A stretch of 64,000 bases of DNA from Dyadobacter sp. CY326. GTDB lineage: Bacteria > Bacteroidota > Bacteroidia > Cytophagales > Spirosomataceae. The translations under genes were made by a program, and so were the position numbers. The stretch spans positions 124,001 to 188,000 of the forward strand of contig NZ_JAJUXI010000014.1 of NCBI RefSeq assembly GCF_021390515.1, written 5' to 3'. The notes under the pieces are model-generated. The model had not been told where the DNA came from and did not search any database. It saw only the letters and a list, made by a program, of their open reading frames with translations. Of this stretch, positions 45,441 to 54,930 are shown one piece after another (position 1 is the first letter of the stretch; each line of letters begins with the position of its first letter).

Positions 45441-46173
45441 AAGGGAATATTTTTAATCCGTATTGCTTTCCGTTTTTTTGGTAAATTTTATTTTGCAAAA
45501 TCTCGAAGGCCGCATTCTCCGCACTAGAATCAATTACCCGTCGGGCAATTGGATATGCAATTAAATCTGCCAGTTGAAGCCCTGCAACATTCTCTTTTTT
45601 GTCTCTAAATTCAATTTCGATATTGCAATTGCCCATTCTTGCTTTGGACACGTAATAGGTTCCTTTACTTCGGATGATCTCAAAGTGCTCCGCTAGTTTT
45701 CGGTCCTCTTTTTTCCCGCGCTTCTCAATCACAATCAGCACCTTTTTTGTTTTCAACTTCAAACTTTCGAGCAAAAACACCATTCGCTCAATGACAAAAG
45801 ACAGCGCAATGTCATAGGGATCTGGCCCAGCCGATGCGTATTTTGAGGAATATGCTACCTTATCAATTGCCGCTGTTATAATGCTGTACGGGTTTTCACT
45901 GATGATAGCATTTATATTTTTGTAAAACCTGCGTTTCACAGCGTCATTCAGCAAAATGCAAAATTCCTTTTCGCACTTCCTAATGTCACGAGAATGTAGA
46001 ATAACATTTAAATGTCCGAAGAAATCGTTCTTGCAAGCATCAATGGATTCACAAAAGGCAGCGTAGTGACGGTCGTCAAATAAAATGCCGCACAAAACAA
46101 AAACAGGAAAACCGGCATCAATCCTCATCAATCCCTGATCACCGCACTCGTCTAAATAAAATGTAAAGTTCAT
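45439..46173 (-). CDS. DUF3800 protein
   Basis: 244 aa. It opens NFTFYLDECGDQG, the acidic YxDExG motif of DUF3800, and closes with the conserved block VAGLQLADLIAYPIARR. DUF3800 is an RNase H-like fold family often found near mobile elements and in defence-rich regions. A nuclease activity is suspected for the fold but not shown for most members. The gene is isolated: a terminator on each side, an apparently lower GC content than its neighbours by eye, and no recognisable promoter. It could be a recent arrival. The hairpin at 46185-46207 lies 12 nt before its ATG. Confidence 0.83.
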   Translation of the reverse strand: MNFTFYLDECGDQGLMRIDAGFPVFVLCGILFDDRHYAAFCESIDACKNDFFGHLNVILHSRDIRKCEKEFCILLNDAVKRRFYKNINAIISENPYSIITAAIDKVAYSSKYASAGPDPYDIALSFVIERMVFLLESLKLKTKKVLIVIEKRGKKEDRKLAEHFEIIRSKGTYYVSKARMGNCNIEIEFRDKKENVAGLQLADLIAYPIARRVIDSSAENAAFEILQNKIYQKNGKQYGLKIFP

Positions 46174-46180
46174 AAAAACT

Positions 46181-46207
46181 GAAAAAGGGTCCCAACGAGA
46201 AACCCTT
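46181..46207 (-). terminator. Terminator of the minus-strand signalling operon
   Basis: Read on the minus strand: AAGGGT (46207-46202), loop, ACCCTT (46190-46185), then TTT and further T-rich sequence. It lies 73 nt past the stop of the receiver-PP2C gene and 12 nt before the DUF3800 ATG. The stem is only six base pairs, so it is moderate. Confidence 0.5.
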
Positions 46208-46279
46208 CTTATTTGCTATGGTTTACATTTAGACGTAATTAAATGGTGATGGTAACGCCTTTGATAATTTTTAAAAAAA

Positions 46280-47461
46280 TCACCCGGGTAAATATCTCAG
46301 CGACAACATGGTGATATCATCAAACTGCGTTGCTGGTCCGATGAAGTCTATCAGACTTTCCAATGTTGCTTCGTTCATTTCCTTAGCAGTTTCTTTGGCG
46401 GAACCGTCGCCTGTGGTGAAGAAATCTTGTAAGTAATGCAGGCCGTAACGGGCTCCTGCGAGATTGTTAGCATCGGTTACGCCGTCTGTGTAGAGTACAA
46501 ATTTGTCGCCCGGGTTCAATGTGAGCGTGCGGGATTCGAATTCGAATGTTGGGTCAAAGCATAGGGCCATGCCGCCTTCCTTTTTGACCAGTTCCGTTTC
46601 ACCATCGGCGCGGATGATAACGGGCGGTTCGTGGCCGGCATCCACATATTCTACGACGCCTGTTTTTACATTTAAAATGCAAACGAAGGCCGTTACGAAC
46701 ATATAAGACGAATTGTCTTCACTCAAAAATTCATTTACGATCTTTACTTTTTGCGTAATTGAATCGCCGTTTCGGTTTGAAAACTGGCTTTTAAAAATAG
46801 CCTTGCTGATCGCCATAAATAATGCTGCAGGCACGCCTTTGTCTGAAACGTCGCCGATCATGAAAAACAAATGCTCGGAATCCATCATGAAATAATCATA
46901 CAAATCACCGCCTACGACCTTTGCAGGATGAATGAATGCATGCAGATCCACGCCCGCTTTGCCAATGTTCGCCGGAACCGTTTTGGGCAACATTGACATC
47001 TGGATTTCCTTTGCCACGCTCAAATCGTTCTGAATGGCAATGAGCTGTTCACGGCCTTTTTCGAGACTGGTTAGCATTTCAATGTGTTCCACCGTTTTTG
47101 AAATCGTAATTTCCAGATCTTCGAAATTGACCGGCTTTGTCACAAAATCAAATGCGCCCCGGTTCATAGCCGTGCGAATGTTGTCCATGTCACCATAAGC
47201 GGACACCATAATCGATTTCAGCAATGGATTTTGTTTCTCATTCACTTTGGAAAGAAACGTGAGCCCGTCCATGCCCGGCATGTTGATGTCGGAGAGGATC
47301 AGCGCAATGTCGTCAGATTCTTCCAGCCGCTCCAATGCCTCAATCCCGTTATTGGCAAACACAAATTCATACTTTTTATCCCGGATCTGCTTGCGGAACA
47401 ATTGAAGAATCAACATCTCCATATCCTGCTCATCATCCACACTTAATATCCTGATAGCCAT
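46280..47461 (-). CDS. Receiver-domain PP2C (SpoIIE/RsbU-type) phosphatase
   Basis: 393 aa. Receiver domain 1-125 with acidic D9/D10, phospho-acceptor D58 (LSDINMPGMDG) and K109 (FVTKP). A coiled linker (about 126-165) leads into a PP2C domain with metal-binding GGDLYDY (184-190) and GDVSDKGVPAALFM (203-216), ending in LYTDGVTDANN and DDITMLSLRY. Such proteins dephosphorylate STAS-domain partners when their receiver is phosphorylated. Last gene of the unit; 67 nt after the small histidine kinase. Its STAS and anti-sigma-like partners are encoded at the start of the same unit. Confidence 0.95.
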   Translation of the reverse strand: MAIRILSVDDEQDMEMLILQLFRKQIRDKKYEFVFANNGIEALERLEESDDIALILSDINMPGMDGLTFLSKVNEKQNPLLKSIMVSAYGDMDNIRTAMNRGAFDFVTKPVNFEDLEITISKTVEHIEMLTSLEKGREQLIAIQNDLSVAKEIQMSMLPKTVPANIGKAGVDLHAFIHPAKVVGGDLYDYFMMDSEHLFFMIGDVSDKGVPAALFMAISKAIFKSQFSNRNGDSITQKVKIVNEFLSEDNSSYMFVTAFVCILNVKTGVVEYVDAGHEPPVIIRADGETELVKKEGGMALCFDPTFEFESRTLTLNPGDKFVLYTDGVTDANNLAGARYGLHYLQDFFTTGDGSAKETAKEMNEATLESLIDFIGPATQFDDITMLSLRYLPG

Positions 47462-47528
47462 TATTTTATATTTTTTAAAAATTGATATCCAGTTAACTAT
47501 AAACTCATAAACTCCTAACTCATAAACT

Positions 47529-48374
47529 CTAAACTCCCAAACCCGGAATCACAATCCGAAACTCCGTTTTTTCACCCAAAACAGAAGTCACATCAATGCT
47601 TCCTTTGTGCGTGTCCGTAATGCTCGTATAAGTGAGCGAGAGGCCCAATCCCGTTCCTTTTCCCTGTGGTTTTGTCGTGAAAAACGGTTGAAAGAGCTTC
47701 GCAACAATGTCTTCCGGAATGCCGATTCCATTGTCGCAGATGCTGATTTCAACTTGCTGATCCAGTTTGCTTGTGCTGATTTCAATGACAGGTTCATAAC
47801 CGTCCGGCTGCTGTTTCCGCTTTTCATTCACGGCATAGCACGCATTATTGACCAGATTTACGACCACCCGGCCAAACTCCCCTTTCGCCAAAGGCACATT
47901 CCCCGCATGCGGATCGAGATGATATTTCAGCGTGACATTGAATGTGCTGTCGTCCGCCCGCACGCCCTGGTAAGCGAGCTTGCTGTATTCTTCGAGCAGT
48001 TGATTGAGATCAGTCGGTTCGAGAACGGCCGCATCCGAGCGCGTTTGTGCGAGCATTCCCTGAATGATCCGCTCAATGCGTTTGCCGTTTTCGTTGATCT
48101 TGACCAGATTCTGGGACAGTGTTTCGAGCAGGTCCTTCTCGTCAGCCAGGTCCGCGTCGTTTATGTCGGAAAGTGGTTTTCGGCAAATGTCCCGAATCTC
48201 TTCCACCAGCGCCTGCGAAAGCCGTGAAAAGTTATTGACAAAACTCACCGGATTCTTGATTTCATGCAAAATCCCCGCGCTCAGTTGTCCTATCTCGGCG
48301 AGCCTGTTGAGCTCAACGATCTTCTGCTGATATAATTCAATGTCGTGTTCCGTTGTTCCGGCCCCCATAGTCAT
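47529..48374 (-). CDS. Sensorless cytoplasmic histidine kinase
   Basis: 281 aa. Coiled start, then DHp domain with the phospho-acceptor H37 in GILHEIKNPVSFVNNFS, and an HATPase domain with VVNLVNNACYAVNE (N box), ICDNGIGIPEDIV (G1) and KGTGLGLSLTY (G2). No sensor or membrane segment. ATG at 48372-48374 (a second in-frame ATG at 48366-48368). It sits 21 nt after the large propeller kinase and 67 nt before the receiver phosphatase, so it is the obvious phosphate source for the latter's receiver. It could also pair with the large protein, whose catalytic region is related. Confidence 0.92.
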   Translation of the reverse strand: MTMGAGTTEHDIELYQQKIVELNRLAEIGQLSAGILHEIKNPVSFVNNFSRLSQALVEEIRDICRKPLSDINDADLADEKDLLETLSQNLVKINENGKRIERIIQGMLAQTRSDAAVLEPTDLNQLLEEYSKLAYQGVRADDSTFNVTLKYHLDPHAGNVPLAKGEFGRVVVNLVNNACYAVNEKRKQQPDGYEPVIEISTSKLDQQVEISICDNGIGIPEDIVAKLFQPFFTTKPQGKGTGLGLSLTYTSITDTHKGSIDVTSVLGEKTEFRIVIPGLGV

Positions 48375-48395
48375 GGTTATTTAAAATTTACAGCA

Positions 48396-51300
48396 TTAAG
48401 CGACAACCGGGAGGAAAATTTCAATCTCAGTAAACACCCCTTCCAATGAATTTACCGACATGCGCCCCTTATGATATTCAATGATGTCCTTGCTCATATA
48501 CAATCCCAGCCCCGTCCCTTTCGACGTAGGTTTTGTCGTAAAAAACGGGTTGAAAAGCTGCTCCTGCTCCTTGGCTGGAATGCCTTTGCCATTATCGCGG
48601 ATAATAATGCAGATCCCGCCAGCCACCGGTTTTGACGAAATCAGCACTTGCGGCTCAAATGTTTTGTCAATCCTGCCCTTTTCCAGCAGCGCATAACATG
48701 CATTGCTGATCACATTCATGATCACCTGCGCAAACTCATACGGAAGCAGACTCACTTTGACGGGATTTGGATATAATGCCATTTCCAGCTTCACAGATGC
48801 ATTTTTATACTCATTCAACACTTCCTGAATTGCCGATTTGGCCTTTGCATCGAGGAACGGGTTGAGCTCCGTGACGATAAAATCGGCCGATTTTCCTTTC
48901 AGCAACTTCTGCATATCCTTCACAATCCGCGTCGTGCTGTTGCCGTGTTCGTAAATTTTTTCCAGGTTTTTTTGCAGCATTTCAAAACCGCTATCCAGGT
49001 CGTCCTTTTCGTCTTCCGTCAACCCATCCTGGTGTTTGTCAGTCACCTCCGTGATTTCCTTCAAAAGTTTCCCCGACGATTGCGAGAAGTTGTTAATGTA
49101 GTTCAGCGGGTTCAAAATCCTGTCCACAATTCCCTTTGTAAGGCTGCCCACGGACGCCAACCGCTCCTGTCGGATCAATTCTTCCTGAGTCGATTTGAGG
49201 TTGGACAATGTGTTTTCAAGGTTTTCAAGAATGTTGGTTTTAATGTAAGCACCAATTAAATGCTCTTTCAGGTTTTTCACCATGCTGAAATCGCGCTCAC
49301 CGAATGCATTCTCGCGATCCGTATTTTCAAGTGTAATGTAACTTTTCACATCGCCCTCCACACGGATCAGAATCGTTATCAGCGACTTGGGTGAAAAAAG
49401 CGCATCGATGGATTGATTTGCATTTTGATTTCGGAAATCATTTTTAAGGAAAATATCTTCCAGAATTTCCTCCCCATTTTCCACGTAACGTTGCTCCGCT
49501 TGCTGTGAAGTCAGCCTCACATCCTCCACATTCGCATTGCCGACGGAGCCAGCAAGCGCTATAAACTGGTAGTTATCAGTGGCTTTGTTGTAAACCAGCG
49601 CAGACGCACCATTCACATTCTGAAATTCACAAAGCTTGTTCAAAACCAGCTGAAACAGCCTTCCTGTGTTAACTTCACTATTAATCGACTTTACAAATTC
49701 ATCAATCCGTTCCAGCTGATCATTCGTCGCCGACAATTCCTCTGACTGAAATTCCAGCTCTTCTTTCTGATTTACAACCTCTTCCGTTCGCTCGCGGATC
49801 AGCGTTTCCAGTTCCTGTTTTTCTCTCAAAATGCGCCTTAACCGCCACCGGACCACATAATAGATCATCACCGCAAACAAAATCGCGTACAAAATGATCA
49901 TATACCATTGCCTGAACCAGGGCACCCGGATCTTGAATGCCAATGTGGTCTCTTTGGAAACATGGTTATAAACATCTTTCGAGCGCACTTTGAAAACGTA
50001 ACTTCCCGACGGCAAACCGCTGTATTCCTTGCGTGTCAATGCGCCCCAGTCGGACCATTCTTTATCATAATTTTCAAGAAGATATTGATAATGAGCTTGT
50101 TGGTTGCTGTGATAGCTGGGCAATGCAAATTCAAATATCAAATTGTTCTGCCGGTGGCTGAGTGTTTTTTTGATCGTTCCGTTTTGGGTAAATGCCAGCA
50201 AACTGTCCTGCGTCGCAACGGTTCTGAGCAGCACCGGATATTCGTAAACGTAGCGATCGGGCACCTGCATGTCGAGCCTGTAAAGCCCCTGGTCGCCGCC
50301 GAGCCATGCATTGCCGTTGTCAGCCGGGAAAATAACCTGAAAAGGAATCTCGGCGATGGGAAGCAATGGCGTTTCCACAAGTTCAAATTTACCGGAAGGC
50401 AGTTTTTTGAAAAACGACGCCGATTTTTTATCGCCACGCGTCGTCCACACATTGCCTTTGTTGTCGCCTTGGACGCGGTCAAACCAGGTTTTTTCCGCGT
50501 GCAACCATTTGGCGCGTGCGAAATGATCGGATTGTGGCTGATATTCAAAAAGTCCGTCCTTATTAGAAACCATTAATTTGTTTTCATACAAAGCGAGCTT
50601 GTTATACAACGGGCTCGAAATGCCTTGCGCCGCAGAAAAGCGTTTCACATTCCCTGATTTCCCATCCAATTTCAAAATTCCATTCGAAAGCGTTTCGAGC
50701 CAGAAAGTGCCCGCTGGAAATTCAGTAACACCGACAATCTGCTCAGTCACGGCTCCCACATGCTCCGGACGCCAGCCATTTCCGGCGCGAGTCAATTTGG
50801 CCAAACCGTCCTGCATGCCTACATACAATTCATTTCCAGACTTAGCGGCCGTTACGCTCAGCGAAAAATTTGCCGTTATTTTGGAAACGCCCGCGCCTTT
50901 TGCCCATTGAAAAAGCCCTTTGTTTGAAGCAATGTAAAGCGCACCATTCGCCTCATCAAAGCCGAGCACACTTCCCGAAAAGCCTTCGACATGAACGATT
51001 TTGTTGTTTTCAATATAATATAACCCATACAATGTGCCCACTACAATCCGCCCTTGAAAACGCCTGATTGCTGTAATGGAGCCTTTTAAACCGTCTTCAT
51101 TGCCAAAAATCGAGATTGGCGAAGGCAGATCAAATCGCGCAATGCCGTCATTAAGCGCAAGCCACAAGTTGTGCTCGCGGTCCGTGAACATCGCCGCAAC
51201 CTGACTTTCTTCCAAATCAGGACCGGCGTAAACCGGATATTGCACATCGCCATCCGCATTCACCACCAGCATTCCGCCCGTCGCCATGCTTATCACGACC

Positions 51301-52109
51301 GCTCCATCCTGTAATTTTGCCGCATAAGTGGCCTGATTTCGAATTAAAACCGGATTTGCATTTCCTCCAATGACTTCAATGCGGTTGTTTTTTAATCTAA
51401 AAATGCCTTGACTTGTTGTTACCAAAAGTGCTGATCCATCGCCGAGCTGCACAACAGAAGAGAGGTCCAGCAATGCTGGCACATTGTCGTTTTGGACTAT
51501 TTTAGAGATTTGATTGCCGTTAACCAGCATCATTCCGCTGTTTTTGGCATAAACAAGCATCCCATCTCTGAAAGGAAATGCTGCCTGAATTTTCAGGTTA
51601 TGTTTAAATGCCGTGACTTTCGAGCCGTTCCAAAAAAAGTTAATCTGATCGGTCACAAACCACGCGCCCGCTTTTGTCGGAATGATTTGAATGACTTGCG
51701 TAAATTTTTCTTTGAGCTTGGCTGACAGATTTACAAACTGTTGCGCGCCAAATGCGTCCTTGCCCAAATAACCAAACTCCCCATTCGCTCCCACAAGCAC
51801 ACGGTCTTTCACGTCCGTTACGAGCGCGGAAACGCGGGTCACATTCGTTGTTTGGATCGTTTTCCAGGAAACCCCGTCATATTCCAGCACACCCGCGAAA
51901 TTGGCAAAATACATTACACCCGACTTTTCCTGCGTGATGGCAAAATTCTGGGCATGCGCATGATAATCCGACGACTGGTAAAAGCCCGATAACGGCCTGC
52001 CCATCTCCGGTTTGGCCGCATTGATCTGCTGCGCCAGAAGCGGTTTTAAACCAGCCAAAAAGACAAGTATGATCAATAAATTAATGCACCTCAGCGCTTT
52101 CCTCCACAT
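48396..52109 (-). CDS. Propeller/Y_Y_Y sensor histidine-kinase-like protein lacking the acceptor His
   Basis: 1237 aa. Signal peptide or anchor 1-27. Two-component regulator propeller repeats about 45-650 (for example YGLYYIE, GNVWTTRGD, NAWLGGDQGLYRLD). Y_Y_Y domain about 660-728. Transmembrane segment about 734-753. Coiled coil 755-800. GAF-like domain about 800-955. DHp-like segment 982-1065. HATPase 1120-1237 with N1132/N1136, DNGKGI (1172-1177) and GTGLGL (1198-1203). In the H box the expected His is D996 (KGIVDRILNPLNY), so it cannot autophosphorylate in the usual way although its ATP site looks intact. Overlaps the upstream gene by 29 nt. Confidence 0.93.
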   Translation of the reverse strand: MWRKALRCINLLIILVFLAGLKPLLAQQINAAKPEMGRPLSGFYQSSDYHAHAQNFAITQEKSGVMYFANFAGVLEYDGVSWKTIQTTNVTRVSALVTDVKDRVLVGANGEFGYLGKDAFGAQQFVNLSAKLKEKFTQVIQIIPTKAGAWFVTDQINFFWNGSKVTAFKHNLKIQAAFPFRDGMLVYAKNSGMMLVNGNQISKIVQNDNVPALLDLSSVVQLGDGSALLVTTSQGIFRLKNNRIEVIGGNANPVLIRNQATYAAKLQDGAVVISMATGGMLVVNADGDVQYPVYAGPDLEESQVAAMFTDREHNLWLALNDGIARFDLPSPISIFGNEDGLKGSITAIRRFQGRIVVGTLYGLYYIENNKIVHVEGFSGSVLGFDEANGALYIASNKGLFQWAKGAGVSKITANFSLSVTAAKSGNELYVGMQDGLAKLTRAGNGWRPEHVGAVTEQIVGVTEFPAGTFWLETLSNGILKLDGKSGNVKRFSAAQGISSPLYNKLALYENKLMVSNKDGLFEYQPQSDHFARAKWLHAEKTWFDRVQGDNKGNVWTTRGDKKSASFFKKLPSGKFELVETPLLPIAEIPFQVIFPADNGNAWLGGDQGLYRLDMQVPDRYVYEYPVLLRTVATQDSLLAFTQNGTIKKTLSHRQNNLIFEFALPSYHSNQQAHYQYLLENYDKEWSDWGALTRKEYSGLPSGSYVFKVRSKDVYNHVSKETTLAFKIRVPWFRQWYMIILYAILFAVMIYYVVRWRLRRILREKQELETLIRERTEEVVNQKEELEFQSEELSATNDQLERIDEFVKSINSEVNTGRLFQLVLNKLCEFQNVNGASALVYNKATDNYQFIALAGSVGNANVEDVRLTSQQAEQRYVENGEEILEDIFLKNDFRNQNANQSIDALFSPKSLITILIRVEGDVKSYITLENTDRENAFGERDFSMVKNLKEHLIGAYIKTNILENLENTLSNLKSTQEELIRQERLASVGSLTKGIVDRILNPLNYINNFSQSSGKLLKEITEVTDKHQDGLTEDEKDDLDSGFEMLQKNLEKIYEHGNSTTRIVKDMQKLLKGKSADFIVTELNPFLDAKAKSAIQEVLNEYKNASVKLEMALYPNPVKVSLLPYEFAQVIMNVISNACYALLEKGRIDKTFEPQVLISSKPVAGGICIIIRDNGKGIPAKEQEQLFNPFFTTKPTSKGTGLGLYMSKDIIEYHKGRMSVNSLEGVFTEIEIFLPVVA

Positions 52110-54927
52110 TTTGCCTGATATTAAGATCTTTCAATAAAAAATTCTCGATAATATAAAACTCACTGTCTTCCAACACATTAGGGATCATCACCACACCCAT
52201 TTTGGTCAACTCGCTCACATCACGGATGTTCCCTGCTTCCAGCGCCCCGATCTTTGAGAAAAACAGTTTTCCATAAGTCACCAGAATCGACACGTCACCG
52301 TCGCTCAGGTGCTTTCGCAGGTCAATCACGTCGCCGCTCTCCTCCTGAAAATACGCCGAAGTGAGCAGGATTTTTTGCAATTCACCGCTCAGCAAACCGC
52401 CCAACGCATGCGTTTCGCGCAGGCGACGGAGCTTGGAAATGAGCAGATCTTCCTCGGTCGCGAGCCATTCGAGCGGCTTCATGATTTCGAGATGGAAGGC
52501 ATCATTATCCCGCGTCATGACATCCATTAACGACCGGAAACGCGCAGGATTCACGATCCGGAGAATGTAAAAAGCAGTTTGTGAAATGACTTTGGATTTG
52601 GAAACCGCATTGGCAACCAAAACCGGCGTGACGATATCCGCCTGAAAATGAAGCAGTTCCCGGATCGCAACCGCCTTGGTCCAGCGCGAAATCCGTGTGT
52701 AATCCTTGTTAATAATGTCGATCAAGCGCTCCTCAACAGAAAGCGTGGCAAGCGGATAGATTTCCGCGTAACGGCGCCGCATTTCGTCCAGGGAGTCGCT
52801 GTCGAGATAAGGCAGGACTTTATTTTTAATGTTTTCGGGCAATAACAGGTCGCAAATCTCTGTGAGATAATCTTTTGCATCCGTGGCCTGATCACTTTTT
52901 AGCAATGTCACGGCGTGGAATCGCGAACCATAAACAGCTTCCAGCACAATGAATGCTTTCCGCATGATCCGCATTTTTTCCCGCTCAATGTTCAGCATCA
53001 GCTGCGTTTCGGGCTCATATTCTTCCGAAAGATCATGTTGAACAGCAAGCAGCCAGGCGAATGTTTTCAAATGCTCGTCGAGTTCGTTAAGCATGAAAGT
53101 TTGCTCCGTGCTGTTGCAAGTGTAACGCAGGTTTCGCAATGCTTCCAGCACTTTGTCCTTCACAAATCGGTTTGGATTTTCGAGGTTTCTGCGCAGGAAC
53201 CGGATCGCTTCCGGGCCACCAATCTGCTCCACAATTTTAAGCAGATGCAGCTGTCTGTAACGGTTATCATTGTTGCTTAAAAACGACTTTTCAATGTATT
53301 TCAACAACGGCGCGCCCGATTTTACCAGCGCATCAAATGCCACGGAATAATAACGGTCGATCTCCATTTGCTCCATTAAAAACGGCCACAATTCCGGCCT
53401 TTTCAGTTCGCCTGCTGTGTAAATCGCTGCTTCGCGCACCTTTTTGTTTGGGTCCTGCAAAAGCGGGATCAGATATTTGTAAGTCAAAAAACGATTTGAC
53501 CCGCCAAGACCCAGCGCAGCCTCAATGCGGTCTGTTTCTTTCGGAGAAAAAATCTGGTTAATAAGCTGATCGAAAGGCTTTTCCGAAGCAGTTTGAGCGG
53601 GAATGTAAGACTGCTTTTTGCCCGATTTTGCAGGAAACTGGAAAACCTTGTCACGCACCATTTTTTTGTAAGAATTCTCTCCAACAAATGCTACGAACGT
53701 CCAGCAAACCGCCACAACCAGGAACAAAATGGCAAGCGGCAATGCGTCGAACTTCGAAATATTGACCAGCGCAAAAAGCAAAATACCAGCCACCAAACCG
53801 CCCATTGCCTTGGCCCGGCCTTCGATCCGGCCTTGAATGTTGAGCCTCAAACGCGCCTGAATGGGTTGATACAGAACCTGGTAAGCCGGTTCGGCAATCG
53901 CTTTTCTGATCGCACTCATGAAAAAGCGCGAAAGCGCAATGCAGGCAAAAAAGATCGCCGCCGTGTCGTATCCCAGACCATAAATGACCGAAACCGCAAA
54001 GCTGAAAACGAGGCTCAATGGCAGGATCAGAATGCCAAGCTTTAACCCGTATTTACTGATTAACTTGTTATATAGGAATGTCTTGATAAAAAATTCAAGA
54101 ATGGCGCTGATCCCGAAGAAAAATCCGAGAAAACTGGCCAGTGATTCTTTATTGGGAAAAACGCTGCGCGACTCGGTGAAGAAAATATATTCAACATAAA
54201 ACAATGCAAAAACGGGCAAAAGGGCCAGTAGGAAGATATTTCGATAATATTTTGGATCAACAGCTTCGGCGACCACATTGTCGGAAACTTTGTTTTTGAT
54301 CTCAATCCGCGTGTGCTCTGCTGTGACATGCAGCTTATGGATCTTTCTCAGCAAAACGGCGCAGACGATGAGAAAACCAACGGCCACGATTAACAGTGAA
54401 TCGATTGGCAAAACCTTGACCAATGCAGGAACTGCCAGATACATGATCACAGACGAAAAAACTTCGCCGCTGTTGATCAGCGAGGATAATCTCTTGGACT
54501 GTTGGAAGTTGAAGAGCTTCACAACCACCGCCCAAAACGTGACGCCATTGACCAAAACAAAAATCCGGTTCCAGATAAAGAGGAAGAAAAACACCCATTT
54601 ACTGCCCGTCAAATGATAGGTTATGAGGAAAAATGCGATGGAAACGATTAGAAAAAGCAATGCATTTTCGCCCAGCCGATCGAATGCAATGCGCTTCTGG
54701 ATGCGCGTCAAAACCAGTCCCATCAAATACACAAACACGCCGCCGACCACGTAAACCTGCGGCAACATCAACCGATCGAAACTGACCAGAAATGAGGAAG
54801 CCACCGCGGTGTAGAACAATGCAGTTGCGCCGCCCATAAAAAAGGAATAGGCCATCAGCAGGCTCACGAGGCTTTCCTCGTCCTTTCTGATGTTGAGCAT
54901 CCGCGATATGTCCTTGATTTTTTTCAC
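52081..54927 (-). CDS. ATP/ADP-translocase-like membrane protein fused to HEAT repeats
   Basis: 948 aa from a GTG start at 54925-54927 (MKKIKDISRML). About twelve membrane segments (35-430) resembling the nucleotide-transporter (TLC/Npt) superfamily, for example LLMAYSFFMGGATALFYTAV and FRLIFR-like cytoplasmic loops. HEAT repeats cover about 450-870 (LIPLLQDPNKKVREAAIYTAG, RRNLENPNRFVKDKVLEALR). A C-terminal piece (about 880-935) may be a degenerate cyclic-nucleotide-binding or similar domain; not certain. Likely a membrane sensor or scaffold rather than a true transporter. It is 3 nt after the GNAT gene and 29 nt into the kinase gene. Confidence 0.82.
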   Translation of the reverse strand: MKKIKDISRMLNIRKDEESLVSLLMAYSFFMGGATALFYTAVASSFLVSFDRLMLPQVYVVGGVFVYLMGLVLTRIQKRIAFDRLGENALLFLIVSIAFFLITYHLTGSKWVFFFLFIWNRIFVLVNGVTFWAVVVKLFNFQQSKRLSSLINSGEVFSSVIMYLAVPALVKVLPIDSLLIVAVGFLIVCAVLLRKIHKLHVTAEHTRIEIKNKVSDNVVAEAVDPKYYRNIFLLALLPVFALFYVEYIFFTESRSVFPNKESLASFLGFFFGISAILEFFIKTFLYNKLISKYGLKLGILILPLSLVFSFAVSVIYGLGYDTAAIFFACIALSRFFMSAIRKAIAEPAYQVLYQPIQARLRLNIQGRIEGRAKAMGGLVAGILLFALVNISKFDALPLAILFLVVAVCWTFVAFVGENSYKKMVRDKVFQFPAKSGKKQSYIPAQTASEKPFDQLINQIFSPKETDRIEAALGLGGSNRFLTYKYLIPLLQDPNKKVREAAIYTAGELKRPELWPFLMEQMEIDRYYSVAFDALVKSGAPLLKYIEKSFLSNNDNRYRQLHLLKIVEQIGGPEAIRFLRRNLENPNRFVKDKVLEALRNLRYTCNSTEQTFMLNELDEHLKTFAWLLAVQHDLSEEYEPETQLMLNIEREKMRIMRKAFIVLEAVYGSRFHAVTLLKSDQATDAKDYLTEICDLLLPENIKNKVLPYLDSDSLDEMRRRYAEIYPLATLSVEERLIDIINKDYTRISRWTKAVAIRELLHFQADIVTPVLVANAVSKSKVISQTAFYILRIVNPARFRSLMDVMTRDNDAFHLEIMKPLEWLATEEDLLISKLRRLRETHALGGLLSGELQKILLTSAYFQEESGDVIDLRKHLSDGDVSILVTYGKLFFSKIGALEAGNIRDVSELTKMGVVMIPNVLEDSEFYIIENFLLKDLNIRQNVEESAEVH

Positions 54928-54930
54928 AAA

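Noticed and set aside
47607..48227. 206-codon plus-strand frame, and a similar one at 49908-50576
   Set aside because: Both lie opposite well-recognised kinase genes and show no domain.
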